Source: Amorphophallus konjac (Eukaryota > Streptophyta > Magnoliopsida > Alismatales > Araceae). From it: a stretch of 64,000 nt of DNA. The translations under genes were made by a program, and so were the position numbers. Location of the stretch: positions 564,581,581 to 564,645,580 of the forward strand of contig CM040121.1 of NCBI GenBank assembly GCA_022559845.1. Reading direction: 5' to 3'. Numbering within the stretch: position 1 is the stretch's first letter; every line of letters starts with the position of its first letter. Positions 23,560 to 35,103 of the stretch are shown here, piece after piece. A model generated the notes under the pieces. It did not search any database. It saw only the letters and a program-made list of their open reading frames with translations, and was not told where the DNA came from.

Positions 23560-23686
23560 TCATTTTCCCTCTTACCCATTGTAGCTTTTTAGCAGAGGAA
23601 GAGCAGGCATATCTGTCGGTGCATCTTGCCCCCACCCCTCAACCAATTCCTTGAAACTTTCAAATCTGATCCAGTTTAACTCGTAT

Positions 23687-24403
23687 CTAAATTATATTTT
23701 GGATTTTCCTTTTTCCATTTTTGTTACATAATTGGGTGTGATCTGAGAGAACTCTAGGGAGTCCTTTTGCTGAGCATACTGGGAATATACTGTGCCACTT
23801 TGTGCTAACCAGAAATCTATCAAGTTTAGATTTTACCCTTGAATTTGGCCATGTGTAGGCCAAGTTAGGCAGCTCAATTTCTATTATATCTCTCCTGAAC
23901 ATCCATGTCCCAAAAGCTTCCATTTCTGGAGTCCATCTATCATGGTTGAATCGTTCATTTGGGTATCTAACTGTATTGAAGTCGATTCCTATATACCAAG
24001 CTGCCATGCAATTGTCTTTAACAGCTGATAATTCATCAAAGAGTTCCCTTTTTCCATCAAGTTCCTGAGGTCCATAAACTTCGTAAAGGTCCCGTCTTCC
24101 ATCTATTTTTTGAGAAAAATCTGCTGACATACAATATTTCCTGAAATTAGAGCCTATGCATTGAAGATTATCCGTGTCCCACATGACTATCAAGCCTCCC
24201 TTTCCACCATCTGCAGGTTTGAAGGTCCATCCTTGCAGTTTGGAGCCTCCGAGTCTACACGCAAAATCCTTATCCACCTGTGCCATCTTGGTCCTGAATG
24301 CATAGAAGCTGAATATTACATCTATGCACCATACCTCTGACCTCCCAAATTTTATACTCTGCATTCAGCTCTCTGATATTCCAGCTGACCATCTTCATTA
24401 GAA
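23687..24403 (-). pseudogene. LINE L1-type endonuclease domain
   Basis: Starts near 24403 with MKMVSWNIREL, the standard N-terminal APE-type endonuclease motif. Frameshifts follow, and a long open segment (24364-23687) then carries GGKGGLIVMWD, GRRDLYEVYGPQ, CMAAWYIGIDFNTVRYPNE, WTWPNS-like AYTWPNS and LDRFLVS. A clear SDH-type ending (LSDHTQL) is present. The catalytic GDFN Asn motif reads GIDFN. Decayed but nearly full length. Confidence 0.85.
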
Positions 24404-24900
24404 AAATGCAGCTCTCCCCTTTCCCAAGTCCTTCCTCTGTCTAGGACCTTCCACTTGTAAGTTGTTCTGTACAGATTTTATTTCCCTAAGCCCAATCTTT
24501 AGAACCTTTCCCCTTTCTGTTCTGTTAATGCTCAGGCTGAGATTAAGGTTCCTTCTAAATTTCCTGAGGAACTTTCTCACCACTTTTTCTCTGCCTTCAA
24601 AAGATATACCCACTAGAAAATCCATATTCTTGATCATTCAGTCCAGGTTTCAGAGCCATCAGGTCTGGTAGAAGCAAGGGGCAAGCATTCATGGACTTCT
24701 GACTCTAACCCCTCCTCTGGCCCTATTTCATGAACAGACAATAAGCCCTGTTGACCTTCGATCTATTCCAGCTCCACCACTGGTTCCTGAACCTCTGTAC
24801 ATAGCGGCAAGAATGGAATAATCTGCTCGCAGAGATTGCTAAGGAAAACTCCTGTGGCCTTCGTTGCTTTCTCAAAATGATATCCTCCCTGCTATGCATT
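24404..24900 (-). pseudogene. Probable LINE ORF1 / 5' region remnant
   Basis: Directly upstream of the endonuclease start on the minus strand. It encodes a basic segment (FLRKFRRNLNLSLS) and, in another frame, an acidic stretch (HEIGPEEGLESEVHE). No RRM or CCHC motif is evident. Assigned to the LINE only by position. Confidence 0.4.
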
Positions 24901-26035
24901 GCTGCACTCCCATTGCTTAGCTCTTCTTCCTGAGACTCCCCTGCCGCTGGAAGCAGAAGGTCACTGTGGGGGCATTAAGATTTGCAGCCACCTGCAAATC
25001 CTTTCCAGACAAGTTTTCCTCCTCCAGTACCATCCCCTTCAGAAGATTCGTGAAAGGCTTGCTGCTATTGGGCAATTTGTATTACATGTAATTCCATCAA
25101 ATTTCAGAATCCCTCTGGCATACAAATGTGTCATAAATGAATTGATTGGTGAGACAGCCACTTTCTTCAAAATGCAAGAGGACATTCAAGATTTTGTGAA
25201 ATCAACAACCATGGCAAAACCAGCAGACTGAGACTTCAAATAAGTGACTTAGATTCAACTAATTTTACATAATGAATGAGTTCATAATCAGCCAGACTCC
25301 ATTCCCTTGTGAATGAAGATATGGGAAAGAAAAAGGGAAGGCAAGGAAGAGAATTAGGAGAAATAATGGATTGGGTGGGGGTGCCACAGAAAAGGAGAGA
25401 ACACACCTGTGGGGAGGGATCAATTCTGTCTCCTCCAATGACACCCCGAGGAATGTACTTCACTGGAGAACATGGCTATGAGCTATTTTCAGATGACCTA
25501 GACACCATGATTTTATTTTATTTTTTAAATTATGGGTCATTCTTTATCTGAGGTTTATTAACAGGTCATTACATTTTCCATTTTACCAAATAAGAATACT
25601 TTACGGTTAACAACTACTCCCAATTAGGTTCCTTTATTTAACCAATCTAACCTGAGTATTTTGGTCACGAGTCATGACAGATATTGGTTATTTATAATAT
25701 ATGAGGTACATGTATCATTTGTATCTCACAGAGCATAAAGAATATGTTTTCACTGATTAATGCTATAGTAAACATTCATGTGTTCCTTTTTGTTATTAAT
25801 GAATTGAGAATTTCCGCCTAAGAAAGGTGAGTCATTGATTAGAACCTTTCTTCTGGTTCTTTCCTCTTGGAAATTTTCACTTTTCTTTTCAACTGTAAAA
25901 GTAATTTGGAGCTTAGTCTGTAGTGCCTTAGACCTCCATGGTCTTGAGGACTAGCTCTTTTTATAGTATTCTGTAAGAGAAGTGTCATCTTGATTTCTTA
26001 AAATCTGCATAACAATGTTTTTGTCTGCTAAACAG
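24901..26035. other. Unidentified stretch upstream of the CCB-like exons
   Basis: An exon-like plus-strand segment (about 25013-25233) reads IRERLAAIGQFVLHVIPSNF and then KCVINELIGET, ending at a stop at 25229-25231, after a pyrimidine-rich run and AG. I do not recognise it. The remainder is AT-rich and looks like intron or intergenic DNA. Confidence 0.3.
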
Positions 26036-27307
26036 GTCATGGACCTCTATTTCAGATGCAACTTGCTGCAGGTCATTGGTGATTATTTATAAAGACTGTT
26101 GCCTTCTTCAAATTGGAATTGCATCGGAGTCCTCAAAGGGTGGAAATCCTATGGAAGTTGATATTCCTAATTTAATACAAGGTTCACTATATCAGAATGC
26201 CATTCAGTCTGGAAAGCGTAAATTTCTCCCTCCCTCTCTCCCCGTTCCTCCATCTTCCCACTAAAAGAAAAAAAATAACAATCCAAAATACACCCCTTCT
26301 TTCTTCCCTTGAGAATTACCTGAGCTCCTAACATGGTAACTACATATTATTTACAGAAAGCTACTTGGCAAATCTTTCTCTTTACCCTGGAAGGGCAGAT
26401 CTTCCTTTCTTACCTCCTAATACACAGGTATTTATACATTATAGAGATTCCCTCGACCTTATTTTTTGCTAAAGTTCATTTCATCCTGCTCCTGGCTCAC
26501 AGTTCTACCTCGTGAAGTAAAGAAATGATTTTCCCAGTGTTTTTTGTGCTCAGGGGAATTCTTATCCTCTTGTTATCGTACTCTTGTACCGTTACTATTT
26601 CTCTTTAATGAATTGTGACTTCTTGTCACCTTCCAAAAGAAAAAAAATGTTCTTAGAGTAACCCACAATTTTTGGTTTCTGCATGTTTATGTTTTATCGT
26701 CAGGCATTTATGGAAAGATTTATACATCTGTGGTGCTTGATTAAACCTACTATAAGGGTGTTCATTCTTATATTTCTATGAATCTTGCAAGAATAATATT
26801 GTTGTGAGAAAGAATTGAAGATACTTCAGGTGTTCATGTGAGAACACAGTGTAGGAGAAAGAGAAGTGAAAGTTTCCTTTCTTTCTTTAAAACATGTAGA
26901 TTGCTTGTAGATTATAATCAGTTGCCATGAGAAATGAAGATCCCATAAGAACATTGGGAAAGAGTGGGAAAGAAAAAACAAAGATAATCCTATCTGTCCT
27001 ATTTCTTAAACGTCGAGCTATAAAGAGGTTATTGTTCCACTTGTTGGATATAACTGTCACTGAAAATATGTTTGTTCAGATCAATGCATGTTTATTGGTT
27101 GGACAAAACATGGATTTCAAGATAACTTTTTTTCTTGGTCCAGTTCAGTGTTCCTGTTTCAACATCCATATACTAATCTGTAAATTGCCTATGAGGTTCA
27201 GTGATTGGTTTCTTGTTCATCAGGCACTCATCTTGCAGCCAATTGGAGCCAAAGGGATTGCAATCATTGGAGGTGACACTATTAGGGGATTCAGCAGTCT
27301 TGACCAG
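26036..27307 (+). CDS. CCB4: Three exons of a CCB2/CCB4-family protein (CCB4-like), partial gene
   Basis: Exons 26036-26217, 26357-26427 and 27224-27307 join in frame at GT-AG introns. The first gives CCRSLVIIYKDCCLLQIG, then VDIPNLIQGSLYQ. The second gives SYLANLSLYPGRADLPFLPP followed by NTQ. The third gives ALILQPIGAKGIAIIGGDTI followed by RGFSSLDQ. This order of segments fits the CCB2/CCB4 family (DUF2930), chloroplast thylakoid proteins that help attach haem ci covalently to cytochrome b6. CCB4 is the better fit from memory, not from a search. N-terminal exons and membrane segments, and the exon after DQ, were not found. The following intron holds the insertions at 27479-42347. No internal stop is seen in these exons, but whether the gene still works cannot be told. 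Confidence 0.6.
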
Positions 27308-27511
27308 GTTTCTGGACTGTGAACTTAAAAAGTTTGAATCTCTTGTTGCTAAAACTGCATTTTCAAAAAAATATTTTATCTATTTATTAATTTGAATCAA
27401 TTCCTCGATCTTTTGGGCACGAGTCTTTGCTAGCTGAAGCTTAAACCAGATACCAAAATCGTTGATTTTCCTTATATTTGTTGTGGTTTAGTCCCATATT
27501 GGATATACATG

Positions 27512-30500
27512 CAAGGATGTCAGTATCGGTTTCGGACTCGGTTTCGGCCGAAACCCATTGAAAAGCATAAAAAAATCAAAATAAGTCTAAAAAAATCAGA
27601 AATAATTCAGAAAAATATGAATAATCACATAAAAATCATAAAATTCATTAGACATGCATTTGATTGTAAAGAACTTAGATTAAGTGCAATAAACATGAAG
27701 TAGGCATTGAAGTTCAAACATTGAACATGTTAAACTAATATTCTTGAGTACATACTAAACATGAATTAGGTTCAAGCACAGGGGAATAAACATGAAATAG
27801 GATTAAGTGCATTACACAAGAAGACTAATGGGTTCAAGCATTGAAGTTATTAAACAAATATTGAGTACATATTAAACATGAAATAGGTTCAAACTGTACA
27901 ATAAACGTTATCCTTACCTAAATGATGATGCACTAATATGGATAATAACTAGAAGAACCTTCTCCCTCATCGTCTGGCTTTTCATGTTCATACCCATAAG
28001 AAGGTTGCATGTATGGTCTATATTCACTATAACAAAACAATAAGATAGCTAAGTCCTGCATCCCTCTTTGGATCCCTCTTGGAGTGTTTGGTTGGCTTGA
28101 TTGGAATCCAGTATCAGCATAAGAATCTTGAGGAAGAGGAGGAACTGGTCGGATATGGATGGAACTGGAATGTTGGTTCATGACCCCACCCATAAATGGT
28201 TGCCTCCTGTTGGCCACCTCCATAACCTGATGGATGCCTATATTGAGTATGTGAATCATGTCCCCCCTCACCCTGACTATATCCTCTGCCTGTGTCTGCG
28301 TGGAAGGAGGAAGGACCACCAGCACCGCCAGTAGTAGCACCTGCTGCACCTGCAGCTGCATTGGGATCATCATCATCATCATCATCACCATCAGAAACCA
28401 GTAGCCTTTTGGCCTTTGGGGATGCTTTTTTTTCTTTTGGTGCCAATTTTTCAGTCATCTTTGACATGAGTCCTTTTTCCCTTGGCGTGTGCCTCACATA
28501 AATCTGCTTCAACTGCTCAATTGCCGGGTCCTCTCGAGCAGTGGCACTTGTCCTCTCAGTTAGCCCATGTACTGATGTACTTTTTCTTAACTGCACAGGT
28601 GGCTTGCCCATTCTAGGAGTGATTGGCCTGCTATCTGAGTCTGAGTGTCTAGCTGGCTGAAAATCATGCTGCTCCTCAGTGTCATCAACAACCCCAGGTG
28701 GGTCCCTTCTCTGGTGCGCATGAGTATCTCTGGCCCTCTTTGTTTTTCTTCTGAATTCAGGATCTCTTACCTCATCTTCATCTAGTATGTCCTCTGCCCA
28801 TGTTATATCATCAATATCAAAAACGGGCTCATCAACCTGCTCTCGTGTCTCCACCCAAGACTGCAAGGGATTATCATCATCAAATAAGGCATCCACATCA
28901 ATTTCTGCACTGCCATCCTCAGCGACGCGTTTGTCCCGCAGCTGTTGTCTCAACTTCATATTTTTTATTCTCAACCTCATATTGTAGTGGCAATAAACTA
29001 ATTTGTCTAACCGTTTAGCCTTTAGTCGATTGCGAACCTTTGAGTGTATAAGGCTGAACGTGCTCCAATTTCTTTCACATTGGCTTGCTGATGTGGTTTG
29101 ACTCAACACCCTGATTGCAATGAAAGCCAATGCAGAACTGGCCAAATCTCTATTATTCACCATTACCCACCAGTCAGCTGTTCCACCAACATGAAAAAAT
29201 AAATATAAGTTGTAAATAAAAATCAGTTCTCCGTGATGTAATTGCAAAGAAAGCACAAAGATAACCTCATACCTGGACTCACTCTTCCCACTGCGTATTG
29301 CAATTGGGAGTCAGAATACGTCCCAGTTCTCATTCTATACTAGTTTATCTACAAAAATAAAGTAATAGATTAGCATAACAGTATAAGTAAATTCTATACC
29401 TTTTATTCATGAAATCAAAAAGGCCAACCTCTACTTCCGTCTGAAGTCTCTTTTCTGGTGTCCTCGATAAACGACCAATGACTTGTAAAGTCCCTTGGAG
29501 CACCTCGCCATCAACATGTGCATTGGCATCGTACATAAATTGAGAGTTGAGGAAATAACCTGCATTTGTGTATAATTTTCTAAATGTTACATATAAAATA
29601 ACCTCAACAATAATGTATCAATACAAATAATCACTCACCAGCTGCATGCAAGTCGTGGTGTAATGTGATGTCCCATCTATGATCAATAATTTCCACTACT
29701 TTGCATATTCTTTGGGAAGGGATTCCTGCAACTCCATTTTGGCACGGTCCATGGCCTCATACAGATATCCCATATCATTCTTCTCATCGCCATCCACCAT
29801 TCTTAGGACCTTCACGAGAGGGGTGACTACTTTCATGTATCGTGAGACCCTGCCCCAGAATTTATTGTTGTCCACGATGTGGGAGACATCCAAATATTCC
29901 ATCTGAGCATCAACATTAGATTTGTCGATGTATTCCCGCAGGGCATTGTGATACATGAAAACTTTCAGCTCATTCTTATACCTGTGCAAAGAAATGAAAT
30001 TTCAATCAAATACGAAACATAACTATAAGGATAAAGAAGTAAGAATTGAGTGCAATCTTATACCTGTGCAAAGACTCCAAAGAAATGAAATTTGAAACAA
30101 ATCTGGTTGGTCCTGCACGGATGATATCTCTCCCCTCACTTGCATGCTCCCTGAACATGTTCAATATCCTAGGATGGTCATAAATATACTGGGTAATCCT
30201 TTGTGTCCTTTCAATTGTCTTCTTCACATGATTTTCCTTCCCAATGTCTTCTAGAATCAAATCTAGACAATGTGTAGCACATGGGAGCCAGTATAAGTGA
30301 CGGCGCTTCTGCATCAATTTCTTCCCTGCAGCCTTATAACTAGCTTCATTATCAGTCACTACTTGGACAACATTGTCCTCTCCAATTTGGTCTACCATGT
30401 TATCCATCAAATGAAACAAGTAATTGACATTTTTTTCATAGTCTGATGCATCTACAGATTTTACAAATATTATACCTTCGATGCAATAGACCAAAAAATT

Positions 30501-32397
30501 AATCATGGACTTCTTCGTGGTACCAGTCCAGCCATCACACATAATAGTGTATCTTCTCTCCATCCATATATGCTTGAAGCTTTCAACCTAGTCATGGAGC
30601 TCCTCAACCTCTCCCTCAAGGCCACGCCCGTATATGTCTCGACGTGATGGGGCCTTCAAGCCAGGGCCAACATCTGCTATGGTATCTAGCATAGGTTGGA
30701 AATATTCGCTTTCAGCTGCATGTGCAGGGACACCTGCATGAAAAAATCTTTTGCATATACTTTTAAATGTATGCCTTGCAACTTCTGCTGATTTTTTTAC
30801 CCCTCTCAATGCAGACTTGATTTTAGGTTGTGTAGCATGGGGCCTTCTGTGGAGATAGCTGTCCATGGGACCTGTTCTCTGCGTCTGTGGGGCAGCACCA
30901 ATGTCAGGACGTCGTGCAGCTGTACTTTCGTAGGTCCCTGAACCCATGGGTGCCTTCCCTTTCCTTCGAGCGGCTTGTTCACGCTCCCTTACTTTAGTCA
31001 GCTCTGGATCTAAATCCTCAGTGCCTTCCTCATCATCATCCCTCCTAACCTTTCTGTCTGAAATCTTCTCAGTAATTTCAGCCCCATCTTCAGCCCTTTG
31101 TTGCATCCTCTTCTTTTTGCCCAGAAGGCACTGGCGCATTTGTTCTCGGACCTCTCGGGGACATCTGTCACATTGTTTCACCTCTCCTCTTATCCCTGCC
31201 AAATGTTGTTTTTCTCTAGTAATTTCTCCATGTATCTCCTTGCCACAATAATTACATTTCACTTTTCTTCTCCCAGCATCAACTAAAGAGAGGTGGGCCC
31301 ACCCCGGATCCTCCTGTCCTTGCTGCTCCCGACTTTGTTCACGTCTAGGCATGATGCTGCATTAAGACATTCATACACAAAAAGTTATAAGTACAATTAA
31401 AAACTTAACCCTTTATCACCCTTCAAAAAAATTAATTACGAGTATGATCCCACCCCAAATTCTTCAATGAAGCTTAATTGAGCCTCAATTGAGCCTAAGC
31501 AAACCGAATTAGATAAAAGCCCCAAATTTTATGAACTAATTAACCCTTAATCACCCTTGAAAAAAAATCAATTACCAGCATGATCCCACCCCAAATTATT
31601 CAATGATGCTTAATTGAGCTTCAATTGAGCCTAAGCAAATCGAATTAGACAAAAGTCCCAATTTTTATGAACTAATTAACCCTTAATTATCAATTAACCC
31701 CTAATCACCCCTCAAATGAACTAATCACCAGCATGATCCCACCCCAAAATTCTTCAATGAAGCTTAATTGAGCTTCAATTGAGCCTAAGCAAATCGAATT
31801 AGACAAAAGCCCCAAATTTTTTGAACTAATTAGGGTTTCAGAATCAATTAACCTACTTTTAAAGACTGAAAAATTAACCTACAACAAAAAAATTTTTCAA
31901 CCTACACAGCAGCACAACAGCTCCTCCTTTGCAGCACACAGCCGCATTGCAGGTCGGAGCAGCAGGGTCGGAGCAGCAACAACAGGTCGGAGCAACAACA
32001 GCAGTAGCAGGCAGGGGCGGAGCAGGTGGCTGGCTGGCTGCTGCAGCAGCAGGCTAGCAGCAACAGTAGCTGCGGAAGCAGCAGCAGGGCACCGACAGCA
32101 GCTGCGGCAGCAGTAGCAGCAGAAAAAAAAACAGCAACAACATGGCACGGTTTTCTCCCTCAAATCTGAGGGAGAAACAAAGTGAAGGGGAGTTCACGTG
32201 AGTTTCGGCCGAAACCGTCCGGTTTCGGACCGAAACATGTAAGTTTCGGGCGAAACGGATACCGGTATCACCCGAAACTTTTTTTTTTAAAGTTTCGGAC
32301 CTGCTACAGTGAGCAGGTCCGTTTTCGGATCGGTTAAGGCCGAAACCGATACGTTTCGGCCGAAACGTATCGGTTTCGGCCGAAACTGTCAACCCTG
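27512..32397 (-). mobile_element. hAT transposon 1 (4886 bp), inserted in the TRIM 5' LTR
   Basis: Flanked by a perfect 8-bp duplication TATACATG (27504-27511 and 32398-32405). Ends are CAAGGATGTCAGTATCGG (left) and, on the complement, CAGGGTTGACAGTTTCGG (right). A perfect 44-bp palindrome centred on GTTTCGGCCGAAAC lies at 32338-32381, next to the 5' end. A CAG-rich leader (31905-32130) and diverged tandem repeats of roughly 120 bp (31400-31860, 'ggatcccaccccaaattctt' type) lie between it and the transposase start. Confidence 0.92.
27933..31352 (-). pseudogene. Transposase of hAT 1 (BED finger, DUF659, hAT dimerisation), broken
   Basis: Exon 1 starts at 31352 (MPRREQSREQQGQEDPGWAH) with a BED-type finger CNYCGKE. 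A stop codon (TAG in place of the TGG of the copy at 35104) follows VEELHD near 30588, and the frame continues at 30563 with ERRYTIMCDGWTGTTKKS and VVQVVTDNEASYKAAG. Later exons at about 29989-29696, 29536-29375 and 29190-28114 carry WGRVSRYMKVVTPLVKVLR and the dimerisation block SASQCERNWSTFSLIHSK. The conserved C-terminal tail (YSEYRPYMQPSYGY to YYPY) lies in a different frame (ending 27933), so a frameshift is present near 28120. Not functional as read. Confidence 0.9.
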
Positions 32398-32482
32398 TAT
32401 ACATGGGAATCTTACCTCTATATATGTAGAGGATTCCCTCAACTCAAAGCTTAGGTTTTGGGTTGGGTTTAGGCCTCCAGCA

Positions 32483-32494
32483 TGATATCGGAGC
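32483..32494 (+). other. TRIM primer-binding site
   Basis: TGATATCGGAGC directly follows the 5' LTR and matches 10 of 12 bases of the initiator-Met tRNA complement TGGTATCAGAGC, the usual TRIM and copia primer site. Confidence 0.75.
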
Positions 32495-34339
32495 GGGTTT
32501 ACCCATTGGATCTATATGCAGACACTTGGCCCTACCCTTGATGTCAAGGTTAGCAATATCGGTACCGGTCAGGGGTAGTACTGATATAGGTACCGGTACG
32601 TACCGCCCGGTACTGCCAGGTGGTTGACCCCCTGTATTAATGTGTATATATATAATTAAATATATGGGTTTAAAAATGTAAAAAAATTGGAAAAAGTTGA
32701 TAGAATTCAAAATTATACATAATTGAATACATCCAACAATGTATCACATATATTTGAAAGTTTAGCATAAAATACTTTATTTCTTCACCATTAATACAAT
32801 GAAATTTAAAACTTAATACATGTAATTGAGAAATTGAGTCATACATACTCAATAATGGTCATATGAATGTGGATCTTGATCTTGGTCCCTTGGTGGTGCA
32901 TATTCGTAACTAAATAGCGCATCAACCATTTCATTCCATTGGCCCAAGAAAGTACTGGATTCTCCAACTTCATCTCTAGTGGGCTGATTATGTTGACCTC
33001 AAGGATCCCAATGAGAAGAATAGCCTGCATAATTTTTTTTTGAAAATGAGTAGTACCATTAACTGTATTAAAAATAAAAGAACTTAAGAAGAGAAATGCA
33101 AGTGTAAGAATAACTTGCATAATGAGATTGGTCTTGTGCTTATGCAATTTGTTCCCAAGAGTCTTGTGCTTTTGTGCTATAATCTTGAGGCCAAGTATCC
33201 CATTGAGAGTGTAAGCTCCCTCCATGGTCTTGCTTCCCCCAACCCCAACCACTAGTGTCCCAATGCAGAACACCTTCGTAAGTATCATAATCGTGATCAT
33301 CTTGTTCTTGTCGAGCAGCTTGTATTTCCCAAAAAGCTGGACCACTTCCTCCAAACTGTACTGGTCCAGTGCATCTTTCATTATCATCTGATTCATCTTC
33401 TCGCCTACGAAATGATTGACTGCCCACAGGCCCCCCAGGAGGTGATTTGGGTTGACCCTCATCTCGATGTCGTGTGCTTGACTTTCTTTTATAAACTTGG
33501 CTTAGCCCCTGTTCTGTTTGCTTTTGCTTTTGTTTTTTCTGGAACTTTAGTTGGAATAGGAGACTCAGGCATCCTTGGTGGCTGAATGTCAGATTGAGGT
33601 TCATCAAATACTTCCTTCTCATCATTCTCATCCCTGTGAAGCTCAACATCATCTTACTCTCCCTCTGCCCAAGCACGATCTGAAGGGTCAAATGCACGCA
33701 TGGATGGCAGTTTCGGCCGAAACCGATACGTTTCGGCCGAAACGTATCGGTTTCGGCCATAACCGATCCGAAACACACATTAAACACTGTAGCAATCCGA
33801 AACTAAAGGGGGGTATCGGTTTCGGGCGAAACCGATACGAGTTTCGCCCGAAACCAAACGGTTTCGGCCCGAAACCGTTTGGTTTCGGCCGAAACTAGTG
33901 ATTTTATGGCAAGTGTTGGCCCCCGAAACCCCATAACCCACAGGTTTCGGCCGAAAGCTGTCTGCGTCGCGGGTGGTGTCTGCTGCTGCCGCTGCTGCTG
34001 TGCCTGCCGCTGCTGTGCGCCTGTGCTGCTGCCGCTGCTATGCTGCAGGCTGCAGCTGCTGCTGGCGGCCTGCTGCTGCTGTGCTGCGGCTGCTGCCTGC
34101 GGCTGCTCCTGCTGGCTGCTGCGGCTGCTCCTGCCGGCAGCTGTCCGACCAAGGGTGAAAGGCCGTCCGACAGGGAGAGGCCGAGAGGGACTGAGGTCTG
34201 AGGGAGCCTTCTTGCGCCGCACACCGAGGCCAACACAACTTCAACTTCAAGGGTTTGATTATTTTGTTTGAGGTTAATTTCATTGGGTTTTGTTTGATTA
34301 TTTTGTTGTGTTCTTTTGGTTGGGTTAAAAATTTGGGGT

Positions 34340-35080
34340 AAGCAAGTCTTGCTTATTAAGTTTATTCCAAGGGTGATTAAGGGCTTAAGGGTTATTTGCT
34401 AATTAAACCCTAATCAGATTTTAAAAATTGGGGCTTTTGTCTAAATTGGTTTGCTTAGGCTCAATTGAAGTTAAATTAAGGTTCATTGAGGATTTTGGGG
34501 TTGGATCATGCGGGTAATTAGTTTTTCCCAAGGGTGATTAAGAGTTAATTGCTAATTAAGCCCTAATTAGGTCATACAAATTGGGGCTTTTGTCTAATTC
34601 GAGTTTTTTAGCCACAATTGAAGGTTAATTAAGCTTCATTGATGAATGTGGGGTGGGATCATGCTGGGATTGTATTTTTATGAAGGGTAATTAGGGCTTA
34701 ATTAGTAATTAAGACTTAATTAGTTCATAAAAATTGGGCCTTTTGTCTAATTCGAGTTTCTTAGCCACAATTGAAGGTTAATTAAGCTTCATTGATGAAT
34801 GTGGGGTGGGATCATGCTGGGATTGTATTTTTATGAAGGGTAATTAGGGCTTAATTAGTAATTAAGACTTAATTAGTTCATAAAAATTGGGCCTTTTGTC
34901 TAATTCGAGTTTCTTAGCCACAATTGAACGTTAATTAAGTTTCATTGATGAATGTGGGGTAGGATCATGCTGGGATTATATTTTTATGAAGGGTGATTAA
35001 GGGTTATTTGGTAATTAAGCCCTAATTCATTCATAAATTTGGGTCTTTTGTTTTGTACTTACAATTGTTTGTCTTTGACT
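34340..35080 (+). repeat. Tandem repeats in the 5' non-coding part of hAT 2
   Basis: Four to five units of about 130 bp carry 'ggggtgggatcatgctggg', 'gggtaattagggcttaatta' and 'ttgggccttttgtctaattc'. Two adjacent units (about 34640-34900) are almost identical, so this part was duplicated recently. Diverged equivalents occur at 31400-31860, 40920-41580 and 51940-52460 in the other hAT copies. Confidence 0.85.
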
Positions 35081-35103
35081 GTGTAACTTCTTAATGCAGC
35101 ATC

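Noticed and set aside
31897..34236. Poly-Gln/Ala/Cys-like ORFs in the hAT leaders
   Set aside because: They are frames through CAG/CTG-rich leader sequence, not conserved in length between copies.
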